Below, in pieces: positions 31,282-41,287 of a stretch of DNA of 64,000 nt. The number at the start of each line of letters is the position of its first letter. The stretch's first letter is position 1. The DNA lies in the NCBI GenBank assembly GCA_943787295.1, contig CALSLW010000001.1:985001-1049000 (forward strand), in the 5' to 3' direction. The notes below the pieces were generated by a model. It saw only the letters and a program-made list of their open reading frames with translations, was not told the DNA's origin and ran no database searches. The DNA comes from an uncultured Flavobacteriaceae bacterium. Lineage in GTDB: Bacteria > Bacteroidota > Bacteroidia > Flavobacteriales > Flavobacteriaceae. The translations under genes and the position numbers were made by a program.

Positions 31282-32259
31282 ATGGCAAAGGTTAAATATT
31301 ATTACGATCCTGAAACGCTTTCTTACCGACCAATCCAAAGTGGTAAAACACTCAAAATCTCTAACTTCTTTTTGTTTTTGATTTCCTCTTTCTTGTTTGG
31401 ATTATTTACCCTTTTTGGTCTTTTAACTACTGATTTTTTAAACACTCCTAAGGAACTTTTACTCGAGAGAGAATTGAAGAATTATGAATTTCAATTTGAT
31501 CTACTCACACAGCGGCTAGAACAAATGGAAGGGGTAATGACCGAAATTGAAAATCGCGATAACGAAATCTATCGCGCTTATTTTGAGGCAAGTCCTATCC
31601 CAGAAGAGCAACGCCGTGCTGGTTTTGGGGGTGTAAATCGTTATAAAAAACTAGAGGGCTTTGGCAATTCTAATCAAATTATAGAAACCACTAAGCAAAT
31701 TGACATCCTCTCTAGAATGCTAGTGGTACAGTCAAAATCCTTAGAAGAAATTCAACAATTAGCCGAAAAGAAAGAAGATTTTCTTGCGGCAATCCCTACG
31801 ATACAGCCCATTAAAAAGGAAGACCTAAAACGCATGGCCTCTGGGTATGGATGGCGTATTGATCCATTTACTAAAAAGCGCAGAAAACACAAGGGGATGG
31901 ATTTCTCTGCTAATAGAGGCACTCCTATTTATGCCACTGGAGACGGGGTCATCAAAAGGGCCGATAATCGTTCTTCTGGCTATGGACGCCATATTCGAAT
32001 CGATCATGGATTTGGTTATGTTAGCCTTTATGCTCACTTAAATAAATACAATGTTCGCCGTGGTCAAAAAGTTAAGCGCGGGGATATTATTGGCTATGTT
32101 GGGAACACAGGACGCTCTGTCGCCCCCCACCTGCACTATGAAATTATAAAGGAGGGAGTTAAAGTCAATCCTTTGAATTTTTACTTAGACGATCTAAGTC
32201 CTGCCGAATTTGACGCCATCGTCAATCAGGCTTCGCAAGAGAATCAATCGTTAGATTAA
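31282..32259 (+). CDS. M23 family metallopeptidase
   Basis: SGYGWRIDPFTKKRRKHKGMDFSANRGTPIYATGDGVI...GYVGNTGRSVAPHLHYEI (LytM motifs); likely start ATG 31282. Confidence 0.93.
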   Translation: MAKVKYYYDPETLSYRPIQSGKTLKISNFFLFLISSFLFGLFTLFGLLTTDFLNTPKELLLERELKNYEFQFDLLTQRLEQMEGVMTEIENRDNEIYRAYFEASPIPEEQRRAGFGGVNRYKKLEGFGNSNQIIETTKQIDILSRMLVVQSKSLEEIQQLAEKKEDFLAAIPTIQPIKKEDLKRMASGYGWRIDPFTKKRRKHKGMDFSANRGTPIYATGDGVIKRADNRSSGYGRHIRIDHGFGYVSLYAHLNKYNVRRGQKVKRGDIIGYVGNTGRSVAPHLHYEIIKEGVKVNPLNFYLDDLSPAEFDAIVNQASQENQSLD

Positions 32260-32263
32260 TCTG

Positions 32264-32593
32264 ATGAAAATCAATTTACCTGAAAAAAGGTATTATTCTA
32301 TAGGAGAGGTCGCTAAGGCCTTTGGTGTCAACACCTCGCTATTACGGTATTGGGAAAAGGAATTTAAGCAAATTCAACCTAAGAAGAAAACCTCTGGTAT
32401 TCGCAAGTTCACTCCTGGAGACATTGAAAACATTCAGCTAATACATCATCTACTCAAAGAAAAAGGGATGACAATTGACGGGGCAAAGAATCAACTCTCT
32501 CAATCCCAAGACGCCGATAAAATCAAATTAAAACTGCTTAACCGCTTAGAGAAGATTAAAGCAGAATTGACTGCTCTTCGCGATAACCTTTAA
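32264..32593 (+). CDS. MerR family transcriptional regulator
   Basis: KRYYSIGEVAKAFGVNTSLLRYWEKEFKQIQP. Confidence 0.92.
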   Translation: MKINLPEKRYYSIGEVAKAFGVNTSLLRYWEKEFKQIQPKKKTSGIRKFTPGDIENIQLIHHLLKEKGMTIDGAKNQLSQSQDADKIKLKLLNRLEKIKAELTALRDNL

Positions 32594-33898
32594 TTATTTC
32601 TTTCTAAAGAAAATATTAATCGGAACCCCATTAAAATCATAAATTTCGCGCAATTGATTTTCTAAGAATCGCTTATACGGATCCTTTACATATTGCGGAA
32701 GATTACAGAAAAATGCAAATTGTGGATATGGGGAAGGTAACTGTGTACAGAATTTAATCTTGACAAACTTTCCTTTGTTCGCTGGTGGCGGAGTCGCTTC
32801 TATAATCGGTAAAACAGTGTCGTTTAATTTCCTAGTAGGGATTCTGTTTGATCTTGATTGATATACCTTAACTGCCGTTTCAATAGCTTTAAAAATACGC
32901 TGTTTTGTCAAGGCAGAAATAAAGACAATAGGGACATCGACAAAAGGAGCGGTTTCTTTGCGAATTTCTTGTTCGAAACCTTTTGTCGTTTTATGGTCTT
33001 TCTCAACAAGGTCCCATTTATTAACTAGTATAACAATCCCTTTGTTATTGCGATGGGCGAGCCAAAAGATATTTTGGACTTGTCCATCAAAACCACGGGT
33101 AGCGTCTACGACTAATATCACCACATCACTATGCTCTATCGCGCGAACAGATCGCATGACAGAATAAAATTCAATGTCTTCTTTGACTTTCTTTTTTCTT
33201 CGGATCCCTGCGGTATCAACCAAGTTGAATTCGAAGCCAAAACGGTTGTATTTAGTATCGATACTATCCCTGGTGGTCCCAGCGATATCGGTAACGATAT
33301 ATCTTTCTTCTCCTATTAAGGCATTGATAAATGAAGATTTCCCGGCATTAGGTCTTCCAACAACCGCAAAGCGCGGCAGTTCGTCTGAATCATCCTTGAC
33401 TTGCTCTGGTAAAGAAGCGACTAAGTCGTCTAAGAGCTCACCCGTTCCACTCCCATTAATACCAGAAATATTGTAAATCTTTTCAAAGCCTAAACTATAA
33501 AACTCGACTGCATCATCTTGACGCATAGCGTTATCAACTTTATTAACGACTAAGAAAACGGGTTTTCTTGAACGGCGCAACAACTGGGCGACTTCTTCGT
33601 CCATTCCTGTTACTCCAGTTTCTACTTCTACCATAAAGACAATGGCATCTGCTTCATCAATGGCGAGTTCTACTTGCTTGTCAATTTCTTTCTCGAAAAC
33701 ATCTTCACTCCCTACAACATAACCTCCCGTATCGATTAGGGAAAATTCGACACCATTCCAGTCAGATTTTCCATAATGGCGATCACGTGTCACACCACTA
33801 ACGGCGTCGACAATCGCTTCACGCTTTTGGATCATTCGATTAAAAAAGGTGGATTTACCCACATTGGGGCGTCCAACAATCGCTACTATCGCACTCAT
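32594..33898 (-). CDS. der: Ribosome biogenesis GTPase Der
   Basis: Two tandem GTPase domains: [14 protein letters not shown] / DTGG and [16 protein letters not shown] / DTAGIRRK. Confidence 0.97.
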   Translation of the reverse strand: MSAIVAIVGRPNVGKSTFFNRMIQKREAIVDAVSGVTRDRHYGKSDWNGVEFSLIDTGGYVVGSEDVFEKEIDKQVELAIDEADAIVFMVEVETGVTGMDEEVAQLLRRSRKPVFLVVNKVDNAMRQDDAVEFYSLGFEKIYNISGINGSGTGELLDDLVASLPEQVKDDSDELPRFAVVGRPNAGKSSFINALIGEERYIVTDIAGTTRDSIDTKYNRFGFEFNLVDTAGIRRKKKVKEDIEFYSVMRSVRAIEHSDVVILVVDATRGFDGQVQNIFWLAHRNNKGIVILVNKWDLVEKDHKTTKGFEQEIRKETAPFVDVPIVFISALTKQRIFKAIETAVKVYQSRSNRIPTRKLNDTVLPIIEATPPPANKGKFVKIKFCTQLPSPYPQFAFFCNLPQYVKDPYKRFLENQLREIYDFNGVPINIFFRKK

Positions 33899-33950
33899 GG
33901 AGGTAATTTTTATGCAAAAGTAACCTTTTTAAAAGGATATAATGCGGGGA

Positions 33951-34838
33951 TTAGTACTTATAACCAAAGCGTTTTAATTGTCGCTCGTTCGAACGCCAAT
34001 CTTTATTGACTTTTACATAAAGCTCAAGATGAACTTTCTTAGTAAAAAAAGCTTGCAGTTTCATTCGTGCGCCTACCCCTACCTTTTTTAAAGCTGATCC
34101 TTTATGACCGATTAAAATTCCTTTTTGAGTCTCGCGCTCTACCATAATTAAGGAACGGATTTTAATGATTTTTTCGGTTTCTTTAAACTCCTCGGTCACC
34201 ACCTCAACAGCATAGGGAACTTCTTTATCATAATGCTGAAGAATTTGTTCTCTAATCGCTTCATTGACAAAAAAACGTTCTGACTTATCGGTCATTTGGT
34301 CTTTGGGATAATAGGGAGGAGAAAGTGGTAAAAGTGAAATGAGATGATCCAGTACTTCTTGCACAGAAAAACCTGTTTTAGCAGAAATAGGAAAAATATT
34401 GGCTTGAGGAAAAAGTCCTTGCCAGTGCTCTACAGAGGCAATTAAAGCCGCCTGATCTGTGGTATCAATCTTGTTGATTAAGACCAAAACAGGAATAGAT
34501 AATCGCTGTATTTTTTCAAATAGCTTTTGATCTTTCATCTGGGTCTCCCCCACCTCAAGCATATAGATTAAAACATCTGCATCTTCTAGCGCTGTCTTGA
34601 CAAAATCCATCATCGAAGATTGCATTTCATAGCTAGGGGTGATTACACCAGGGGTATCAGATAAAACCAATTGATAGTCCTCTGCATTAAGGATACCTAA
34701 AATACGATGTCTTGTGGTTTGTGCCTTCGGCGTAATAATCGATAGTTTTTCACCTACCCAGGCATTCATCAAGGTAGATTTCCCTACGTTAGGATTGCCA
34801 ACGATAGAAACAAAGCCAGCTTTATGGTTTTCATTCAT
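33951..34838 (-). CDS. era: GTPase Era
   Basis: GNPNVGKSTLMNAWVGEKLSIITPKAQTTRHRILGI; KH domain IMVERETQKGILIGHKGSALKKVG. Confidence 0.97.
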   Translation of the reverse strand: MNENHKAGFVSIVGNPNVGKSTLMNAWVGEKLSIITPKAQTTRHRILGILNAEDYQLVLSDTPGVITPSYEMQSSMMDFVKTALEDADVLIYMLEVGETQMKDQKLFEKIQRLSIPVLVLINKIDTTDQAALIASVEHWQGLFPQANIFPISAKTGFSVQEVLDHLISLLPLSPPYYPKDQMTDKSERFFVNEAIREQILQHYDKEVPYAVEVVTEEFKETEKIIKIRSLIMVERETQKGILIGHKGSALKKVGVGARMKLQAFFTKKVHLELYVKVNKDWRSNERQLKRFGYKY

Positions 34839-34996
34839 TTATTACAAAGATACACAAGAAGCACTCACACTCGTTTATTTTGATCAATATCTAAAGGGAG
34901 ATACACAATATGCACGAGACACACAGAATCATGAGGAGACAGGTGACACTGTGGATTATTACTTGCACACTACCTAGCCACCATATACACCCCATA

Positions 34997-35070
34997 GAGG
35001 TCCTCCCGGCCGGACCTCCCTGAGAAGCCCCCTCTTAATAAGGGGTATTTCGACTTTGCCACAGGGGGCT
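34997..35070. repeat. GC-rich tandem inverted repeats (GAGGTCC..GGACCTC and AGCCCCCT..AGGGGGCT)
   Basis: Stem arms at 34997-35003/35012-35018 and 35026-35033/35063-35070, with a smaller CCCCT..AGGGG stem inside. Confidence 0.7.
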
Positions 35071-35492
35071 CAGTACTTCGAATGAAATTTTTTTCCAAAA
35101 AAATGGGTTAGGGGGGGGTTACTTCATAAATAAAATTTTCAGATTTTTTTCAGAAAATCACTTTTATACCTCTCGAAGTTTCTCCAGTATTTTGACCATT
35201 ACGTATGTGTCTATCTCTACAATGTGGTTTGGTTTTTTATCCATTAAATGGATTGTAGATTTTACAATTGGTTTTTTCAAAGGCGTTAGACTTAATTCTT
35301 AAAGGGTTCAAGTTGGATTGAAATTCACAAAAATAGATATCGAGTCTGTGTTAGATTTTTGTGCTACAAAATCCTATGAATTACCATCAAATGCGGGTTT
35401 TGAGTTAGAACTAAAAACACCTTCCTTTTTCTAAATTATATTCAAATAAACCATGTAGAACTTAAAAACTATCTTATATTTGCAGTATAAAT

Positions 35493-35565
<73 letters not shown>

Positions 35566-35576
35566 CTAAAACAAAA

Positions 35577-35614
35577 AAACGGTTATACTTTATAAAGTAT
35601 AACCGTTTTTTTTA
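35577..35614 (+). terminator. Rho-independent terminator downstream of tRNA-fMet
   Basis: AAACGGTTATACTTTATAAAGTATAACCGTTTTTTTT. Confidence 0.9.
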
Positions 35615-35660
35615 TTTCTGAAGTGATAATTTGGTCTAATATTCTACAGATACCCATATT

Positions 35661-36521
35661 TTACTCAGTACAAGAACTCACATCAATTTCGCTGTATAAA
35701 TTTGGGTCGTGGTTTGGGTCTTCGACCGTATTAGCCATCATTGAAATTTTAACAATTTCGTCACTTGTAGAAAAACAAAGTTGATGAAAGTTGTCGTTAT
35801 CATTTATATCTACTATGGAAATAGGTACATGCGGTATTAGATCTCCAGAACAGTAAGAATAGCCAACATAGTACTGAAATAAGTCAGATTCAGTATCACC
35901 ACCTATAAACGGTGTGATACCACCATTCCAAGCAACTTGAACCGTTTGTGTTCCCGAATTACATTCATTCAGATTGCCATCAATTCTTTGGGCAAAGAAT
36001 AAACTTGGTCCATCAGCAAGCGGAATAACATTTGTGGTAGTGATTCCGTTTAAGTTTATGATTGCTGAACATACGGACTCTCCAGATAAAGTATCAGTTG
36101 TAAATAAATCCCCTACAACTCTAACTTCAACAGGTGGATTAATAACAGCGGTACCGAATTCACCTAAGAGAAGTACAGTTCGATTTTCTCCATTTTCATC
36201 TGCGGGGGCCATAGAAACACAAATAGGGGTATGTATATTTCCTAGGCTATCTATAACTTCAAAATCAGTTTCCGATAAACTGGATGCATCTAATGGGAAT
36301 TTAAAATTAACAGGCATACCATCTAACAGGCCTGCTTGTTGATTACATAAAAATAGACTTGGTAGTGCATTATCAAGTCCAAAAAAAGCCGACACAAGAG
36401 TATCTTGTATTTCTTCTGAAGCATATTCTCCTGTGCAATCATTAGTGACCTGTTCTTGAGGGTCTTCTTTTTTGTTACACGAAAACATGACACAGGCTAA
36501 TGGTAAATAAATCATTTTCAT
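35661..36521 (-). CDS. Hypothetical lipoprotein with signal peptide overlapping the truncated hchA-like gene
   Basis: Likely start MKMIYLPLACVMFSCNKKEDPQEQ; the signal region overlaps 36475..37044 in a different frame. Confidence 0.55.
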   Translation of the reverse strand: MKMIYLPLACVMFSCNKKEDPQEQVTNDCTGEYASEEIQDTLVSAFFGLDNALPSLFLCNQQAGLLDGMPVNFKFPLDASSLSETDFEVIDSLGNIHTPICVSMAPADENGENRTVLLLGEFGTAVINPPVEVRVVGDLFTTDTLSGESVCSAIINLNGITTTNVIPLADGPSLFFAQRIDGNLNECNSGTQTVQVAWNGGITPFIGGDTESDLFQYYVGYSYCSGDLIPHVPISIVDINDNDNFHQLCFSTSDEIVKISMMANTVEDPNHDPNLYSEIDVSSCTE

Positions 36522-37044
36522 GAGCAAATCTAAGTATTTTTCCAACATTTTCATCCGTAGGCATGTCAATCATTGCACCATGACCACCTGGAACGAAAAC
36601 AGCTGAATAAGAATCTGTATGTTCTCTTGAGGTGTTAATGAAGTCTGAAAGTTTAATTGGTTTTTCAAAGTTTGATTTGAGTTCTTTGTAAATGGCTTTA
36701 ACGTATTCGTCTTTTTTTGGGAAAGCCCACATTTCAAATACCACAGGCTTCCCAGTTGGAGTAGCAATTACAAATTCGAATCCTGCATTTTTCAAATGGA
36801 GCATAGGTAATAATGCTTCGACAGGGTGATTCCCTGTAGAAAAATATTTTCCATTTTCCATTTTCAGATTCTTTTTGTCTGTGAAAATTACCAAGATCTT
36901 TGACTTCTTCCCTCCATATTTTTTATAGGTGACATTTTCAAAATCTGTTTTGTCAGATACTCCCATTTTTAGTGCCATTTTGGATGGACTGTATGAGCCG
37001 TCTGATTCCAATTTTGGTGCAAAACCCAATATTTTTTTTAGCAT
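36475..37044 (-). pseudogene. Truncated Hsp31/HchA-like (DJ-1/PfpI superfamily) protein
   Basis: NHPVEALLPMLHLKNAGFEFVIATPTGKPVVFEMWAFPKKDEYVK...VFVPGGHGAMIDMP...FAHENDLFTISLCH, then VFV*; C-terminal part after the nucleophile Cys-His is missing. Confidence 0.85.
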
Positions 37045-37117
37045 AACTTTTTGTATTTATTTAAACATCAAAATTAGCCATGTGATTTTAGATTAAAATT
37101 ACCCTATGGTAATAAAT

Positions 37118-37687
37118 CTAGTTGTTTTTCATCCGAATTCTGCTCAAACTTTGTTGAGTTATACCAAGATAAGAGGCAATATGATAGTTGGGAACGTGTT
37201 GTTCTATATTAGGGTATTTCTCAATGAATAGATTATACCTTTCTTGGGCTGTTAACTGCAATTGATTTAAAATCCTTTTGTGCAAGCTAGCGATATGTTT
37301 TTCTAAGTTTTTTCTTTGAAACGGTTCGAATTCTGGAAATTGAGTGTATATATTATTAAGCTTAAGAGCATTGAATTCTATAACAACCGAATTAGTTATA
37401 GATTCAACTGTAAGTGAAGCTGGCTCATCATTGTAAATTGCCATAAAATCACTAATCCACCAATCTATGGTTGCAAATTGCAATGTATGCTCCTTACCTT
37501 CTTAGTCAATACAAAACGAACGAAGACTTCCATTGATAACAAAAAAAGTCTTTTTCACAGCTTGACCTTGTCGAATTAAAATTTCTCCTTTAGATACCTT
37601 TTTCTCTTTAGCTATAGAAAAGATATATTCCTCGGCTTCAGAGGAGAGATTAATTGAACTTCTAATTTTATTGATCAAGAACCGCAT
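37118..37687 (-). pseudogene. Crp/Fnr family transcriptional regulator with in-frame stop
   Basis: N-terminal part IFSIAKEKKVSKGEILIRQGQAVKKTFFVINGSLRSFCID, then TAA (37502-37504), then in the same frame EGKEHTLQFATIDWWISDF...HIASYLGITQQSLSRIR. Confidence 0.88.
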
Positions 37688-38364
37688 GTGTTATTTTGTA
37701 ACTATTTTAAACATTTAGGTAAATATAATCGTTTAAAAACATTACCATTTTTTAAAATAAGACTAACCAAATTATGAGTATATATCAATTCTCATGGAGA
37801 AAGACTTAAGTTCTATATTTCCAATGAGTTATCTACTATAAACCTCACTTTTAAAAGAGGGTTTTTTTATTTCCCCTAAAACCTATTCGTATATTTGTTG
37901 TTTAAATTCTCAAAAGTCTCTCCTTCGATAAAATCTATATTGGATATATGTCCAACCTTATTCAACAATTTAAATCTCATAATCAGTTAGCAACAAAAGA
38001 ATACACCATTAGATACCGCCTATGGGAAGTGATTCATGTGGAAGTTTTTCAAACCAAAAAAACAGGCAGTTAACAGGGAACGCTAACAAAATTCGACTAA
38101 TTATTGCCTTAAAACTCAAAATAGTCTAAGGATTTTATCCTTTTTTATAAAAACATTTATCCAACAAATTAATATAGTGAATAATAGGTGATTCTGATTA
38201 GACTTCAAAATACTTATTATCAGTCTTTTACATCTGTTTGAGTTTTTTGTTTAACTTTTCTTAAAAACTATCTAATATTAATTTAAAATTTAATTTTAGT
38301 GTTTGAAATTAATTTTTAGATTTACAACATCAATTCTACACAAATGAATTGGTTTATGGTTAGA

Positions 38365-38395
38365 AGTCCTCGAGCTCTGTTCGAGGGCTTTTTTT
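38365..38395 (+). terminator. Rho-independent terminator/attenuator-like hairpin upstream of the TonB receptor
   Basis: AGTCCTCGA-GCTCTGT-TCGAGGGCT followed by a T run; start codon of the receptor at 38416. Confidence 0.75.
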
Positions 38396-38415
38396 ATTCC
38401 CTATCTTTACGAGGT

Positions 38416-40443
38416 ATGAAAAGAATCCTATTATTACTCCTGTTTTGTGGTCAATATAGCTGGGCACAAATCGATAGCTTAGCGGTGATTCAATTAGAAG
38501 AAGTTGAGTTAAAATCCATTCAACTAACAACACCAATCGAACAATTTCCAGCGGCTATTTACAAGAAAGAAATTTCAGCCTTATGGCAGGGATCACAAAG
38601 TTCACTACAAGAATACATAGAAGATTTACCCGGTTTAATAAGTTTTAATCGATCTAACTATGCGCAAGATTTACGTATCTCTATACGTGGTTTTGGGTCA
38701 CGAGCAGCCTTTGGCATTAGGGGCATCAAATTAATTGTTGACGGGATTCCAGAAACCACTCCAGACGGGCAGGGGCAATTAGACAATCTCCCTTTAGGGA
38801 TTTTATCCTCTATTGAAATACTAAGAGGTCCTAGTGCCGTGCGCTATGGCAATGCAGCTGGTGGAGTGCTCGCAATTAACACCCTCGAGGGGGTAGAGGA
38901 AGATTTTCATCAAATTGGACTTAGAATAGGGAGTTATGGCGCACAACAAGCACAATACACTGCTGGTTTAAAAAAAGATAAAACAACGGCTATTTTCCAC
39001 CTTAATCATGCTAAAGCAAAAGGCTATCGTGATAATAGCCAATTTGAAAACAATATGTTTAATGCGAAAGTTAGGCATCACTTCTCTCCTACTCTCCATG
39101 CAATGCTTCAATTTAATGCGACAAAGAGTCCCTATGCACAAGATGCTGGAGGGCAAACAATTGAAGAATTCAACAACAACAGACGCAGTGCAAGAGATCG
39201 CAACCTACAATACAAAACTGGAGAAAAAATAGCGCATTATAAAAGCGGAGCAACCATTTCTTATCAAAAAGGAAAGATCGAAGGCGCGCTGTATGGCTTT
39301 ATCGCCAAACGCAACTTTGAAGGAAAACTCCCCTTTGCTAATGGTGGATGGGTTGATTTAAACAGAAGAAATACTGGTCAAGGTGGTAGTTTTAGTTTTT
39401 CTAACAAAGAGCAAAAGTTAGGCTTTAAAACACAATTGAGCTATGATATTGCTACTCAGAGAGATCTTAGGAAACGTTTTGTCAATAGTGAGGGCGTAAA
39501 AGGGGAATTAACCTTAGATCAAAAAGAAAGCTTTAATAGCTTTGGCGTAGCCTTAATACAACATTTAACCTATGGACCCATGGTATTTAATGGGGGGCTT
39601 CGATGGGATGCAAATGAACTAAAGGTAGACGATTACTTTCTTAATGATGGGAACGATACAGCAGCTAGAACCTTAAATGCATGGAGCCCCCAAGCGGGAA
39701 TAACCTATACTTTTTTTCCAGGTTTATCTGGTTTTGGAAATCTTTCTAAAAGCTATGAAACCCCTACTTTAAGTGAATTAAGCGCCAACCCAAATGGCAA
39801 CGGTGGATTCAATCCTTTGATTGATATTCAAGTGGCCGAGAATCTTGAATGGGGTGTTCACTTTACAGCAAAAAAAACAAAAGGTAGTCTAGTCTATTTT
39901 AATATTAATACAACAAATGACTTAGTGGCTTATGAACTCGCCGATTCTCCGGGAAGGACTTTTTATCAAAATGCTGGAAGCACCAAAAGAGAAGGTATTG
40001 AACTCTTACTACAACACCAATTTAGTCAAAGATTGAGCGCTAATCTCACCTATAATTCCGCAAGTTTTACCTATAAAAATTTTGAGCAAAACGGAGAGAA
40101 TTACGCTGGAAATAGACTCCCTGGAATCCCTAAAAACTTTGGCGTTTTACGCCTTACTTATCAATGGAAAAATGGTCCATTGATCAATTATTCAAAGACC
40201 TATAGAAGTGACTTATATGCTGACAACAACAACGCAACTCGTGTTGATTCATTTTACAGAGATGATATAAACCTTAGTATTCCTTTGAATAAAATCAATG
40301 ATAAAACAGCCGTTTTTTTAGGTTGCAACAATCTGTTTAACAGCTTATATAGTGACAATATTCGCATTAACGCCTTTGGGGGGCGTTATTATGAAGCCGC
40401 TCCAGAACGAGAAATTTATGTAAACTTACAATGGCAATTCTAG
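38416..40443 (+). CDS. TonB-dependent receptor (full length)
   Basis: Signal peptide MKRILLLLLFCGQYSWAQ; plug motifs DLRISIRGFGSRAAFGIRGIKLIVDGIPETTPDGQGQLDNLPLG...IEILRGPSAVRYGNAAGGVLAI; C-terminal ...INLQWQF-type end. Confidence 0.95.
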   Translation: MKRILLLLLFCGQYSWAQIDSLAVIQLEEVELKSIQLTTPIEQFPAAIYKKEISALWQGSQSSLQEYIEDLPGLISFNRSNYAQDLRISIRGFGSRAAFGIRGIKLIVDGIPETTPDGQGQLDNLPLGILSSIEILRGPSAVRYGNAAGGVLAINTLEGVEEDFHQIGLRIGSYGAQQAQYTAGLKKDKTTAIFHLNHAKAKGYRDNSQFENNMFNAKVRHHFSPTLHAMLQFNATKSPYAQDAGGQTIEEFNNNRRSARDRNLQYKTGEKIAHYKSGATISYQKGKIEGALYGFIAKRNFEGKLPFANGGWVDLNRRNTGQGGSFSFSNKEQKLGFKTQLSYDIATQRDLRKRFVNSEGVKGELTLDQKESFNSFGVALIQHLTYGPMVFNGGLRWDANELKVDDYFLNDGNDTAARTLNAWSPQAGITYTFFPGLSGFGNLSKSYETPTLSELSANPNGNGGFNPLIDIQVAENLEWGVHFTAKKTKGSLVYFNINTTNDLVAYELADSPGRTFYQNAGSTKREGIELLLQHQFSQRLSANLTYNSASFTYKNFEQNGENYAGNRLPGIPKNFGVLRLTYQWKNGPLINYSKTYRSDLYADNNNATRVDSFYRDDINLSIPLNKINDKTAVFLGCNNLFNSLYSDNIRINAFGGRYYEAAPEREIYVNLQWQF

Positions 40444-40690
40444 AGTTGGATTTTTTTGCATCACCTCAACCACTTTATTTACTCGATCTAGGTATTCTGA
40501 AAGAAAATCGCTTTTATCTAGATTGTAGAAAATAGAGGCAAATGCCTCTGAAAGTTCTTCATTAAGTTCATCTGGATCAACCGCTGCACGCTCTAATCGT
40601 ACCCAAATATTATCAAAATAACCTTTCACTGTTTTTAAACGATAGGCAAAAGAATCTTTTTCGATCAATGGCTGATTATTTTTATAACAA
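40443..40690 (-). pseudogene. Internal fragment of an OmpA/PD40-family protein, paralogous to 21253..21505
   Basis: YKNNQPLIEKDSFAYRLKTVKGYFDNIWVRLERAAVDPDELNEELSEAFASIFYNLDKSDFLSEYLDRVNKVVEVMQKNPTLEL vs YKNNQPIAQKDSFAYRLKTVKGYSDNIWVQLERVAVDSGELNQELAATFASIFYNLDKSNILEQYLDRVDKVVEVLQKNPSLEI. Confidence 0.9.
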
Positions 40691-41137
40691 CTAAGAGGAA
40701 GAAGAATGATCACTTACAATTTTCCAGACTGAATTGATCTTTCTAAACAGAAGTGTAAAATAGCCTGTAGGTTGATCTTTTTCTCTTTTAAGGGTATATT
40801 TCCCAATTAATTGAATGGTGTTTTCGTCCCACTGTTGGGTATGTAAAATATCAAAATGCAACTGCCCCATGCTATCTTTATCTGGATAGCCTTTTTTGTA
40901 ATTTTCCAAGGTATTATGATAACCAAAGGTAGGACCGCTTTTCCCAACAAAAACTAAGGCAGGACTATTCCAATATCCTTTCATAAAGCTGTCGATATCC
41001 CCTTTATTCCAAAAATCTTCTTGGGCTTTCATTGTTTGTTGGATTGCTTTCTCTGCAATAGCATCAACCTTATATTGCGCTTTTATACTTCCGCTTAGAA
41101 GCAAAAAAATAGACAAATAAAAATATTTCTTTCTCAT
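40691..41137 (-). CDS. Secreted SnoaL/DUF4440-like protein, copy 2
   Basis: 148 aa, 79 of the last 86 residues identical to 10698..11144 by hand alignment; signal peptide MRKKYFYLSIFLLLSGSIKAQ. Confidence 0.82.
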   Translation of the reverse strand: MRKKYFYLSIFLLLSGSIKAQYKVDAIAEKAIQQTMKAQEDFWNKGDIDSFMKGYWNSPALVFVGKSGPTFGYHNTLENYKKGYPDKDSMGQLHFDILHTQQWDENTIQLIGKYTLKREKDQPTGYFTLLFRKINSVWKIVSDHSSSS

Positions 41138-41287
41138 AGAACTTGCTTAACCGTTAGATAATCAAATTAAAGAATGTTGTTGAATCACTAGTACAAATTA
41201 CTAAAACTTTGATTTTAAAGCAGATTCTGGAGTAGATGGCTGAAAAATTTTTATATTTAGATACTATATCTTGAAAACCTAACAAAA

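Noticed and set aside
36570-36767. 65-aa minus-strand ORF
   Set aside because: Out-of-frame shadow inside the HchA-like gene with no independent support.
37948-38073. Small plus-strand ORF MSNLIQQFKSHNQLATKEYTIRYRLWEVIHVEVFQTKKTGS
   Set aside because: Short, no recognisable family, in a decayed AT-rich region; cannot separate it from chance or a gene scrap.
40426-40713. ORF track call as an intact 95-aa gene
   Set aside because: Its start lies in the overlapping SnoaL end in another frame; the recognisable part is an internal OmpA fragment, so I treat it as a remnant.
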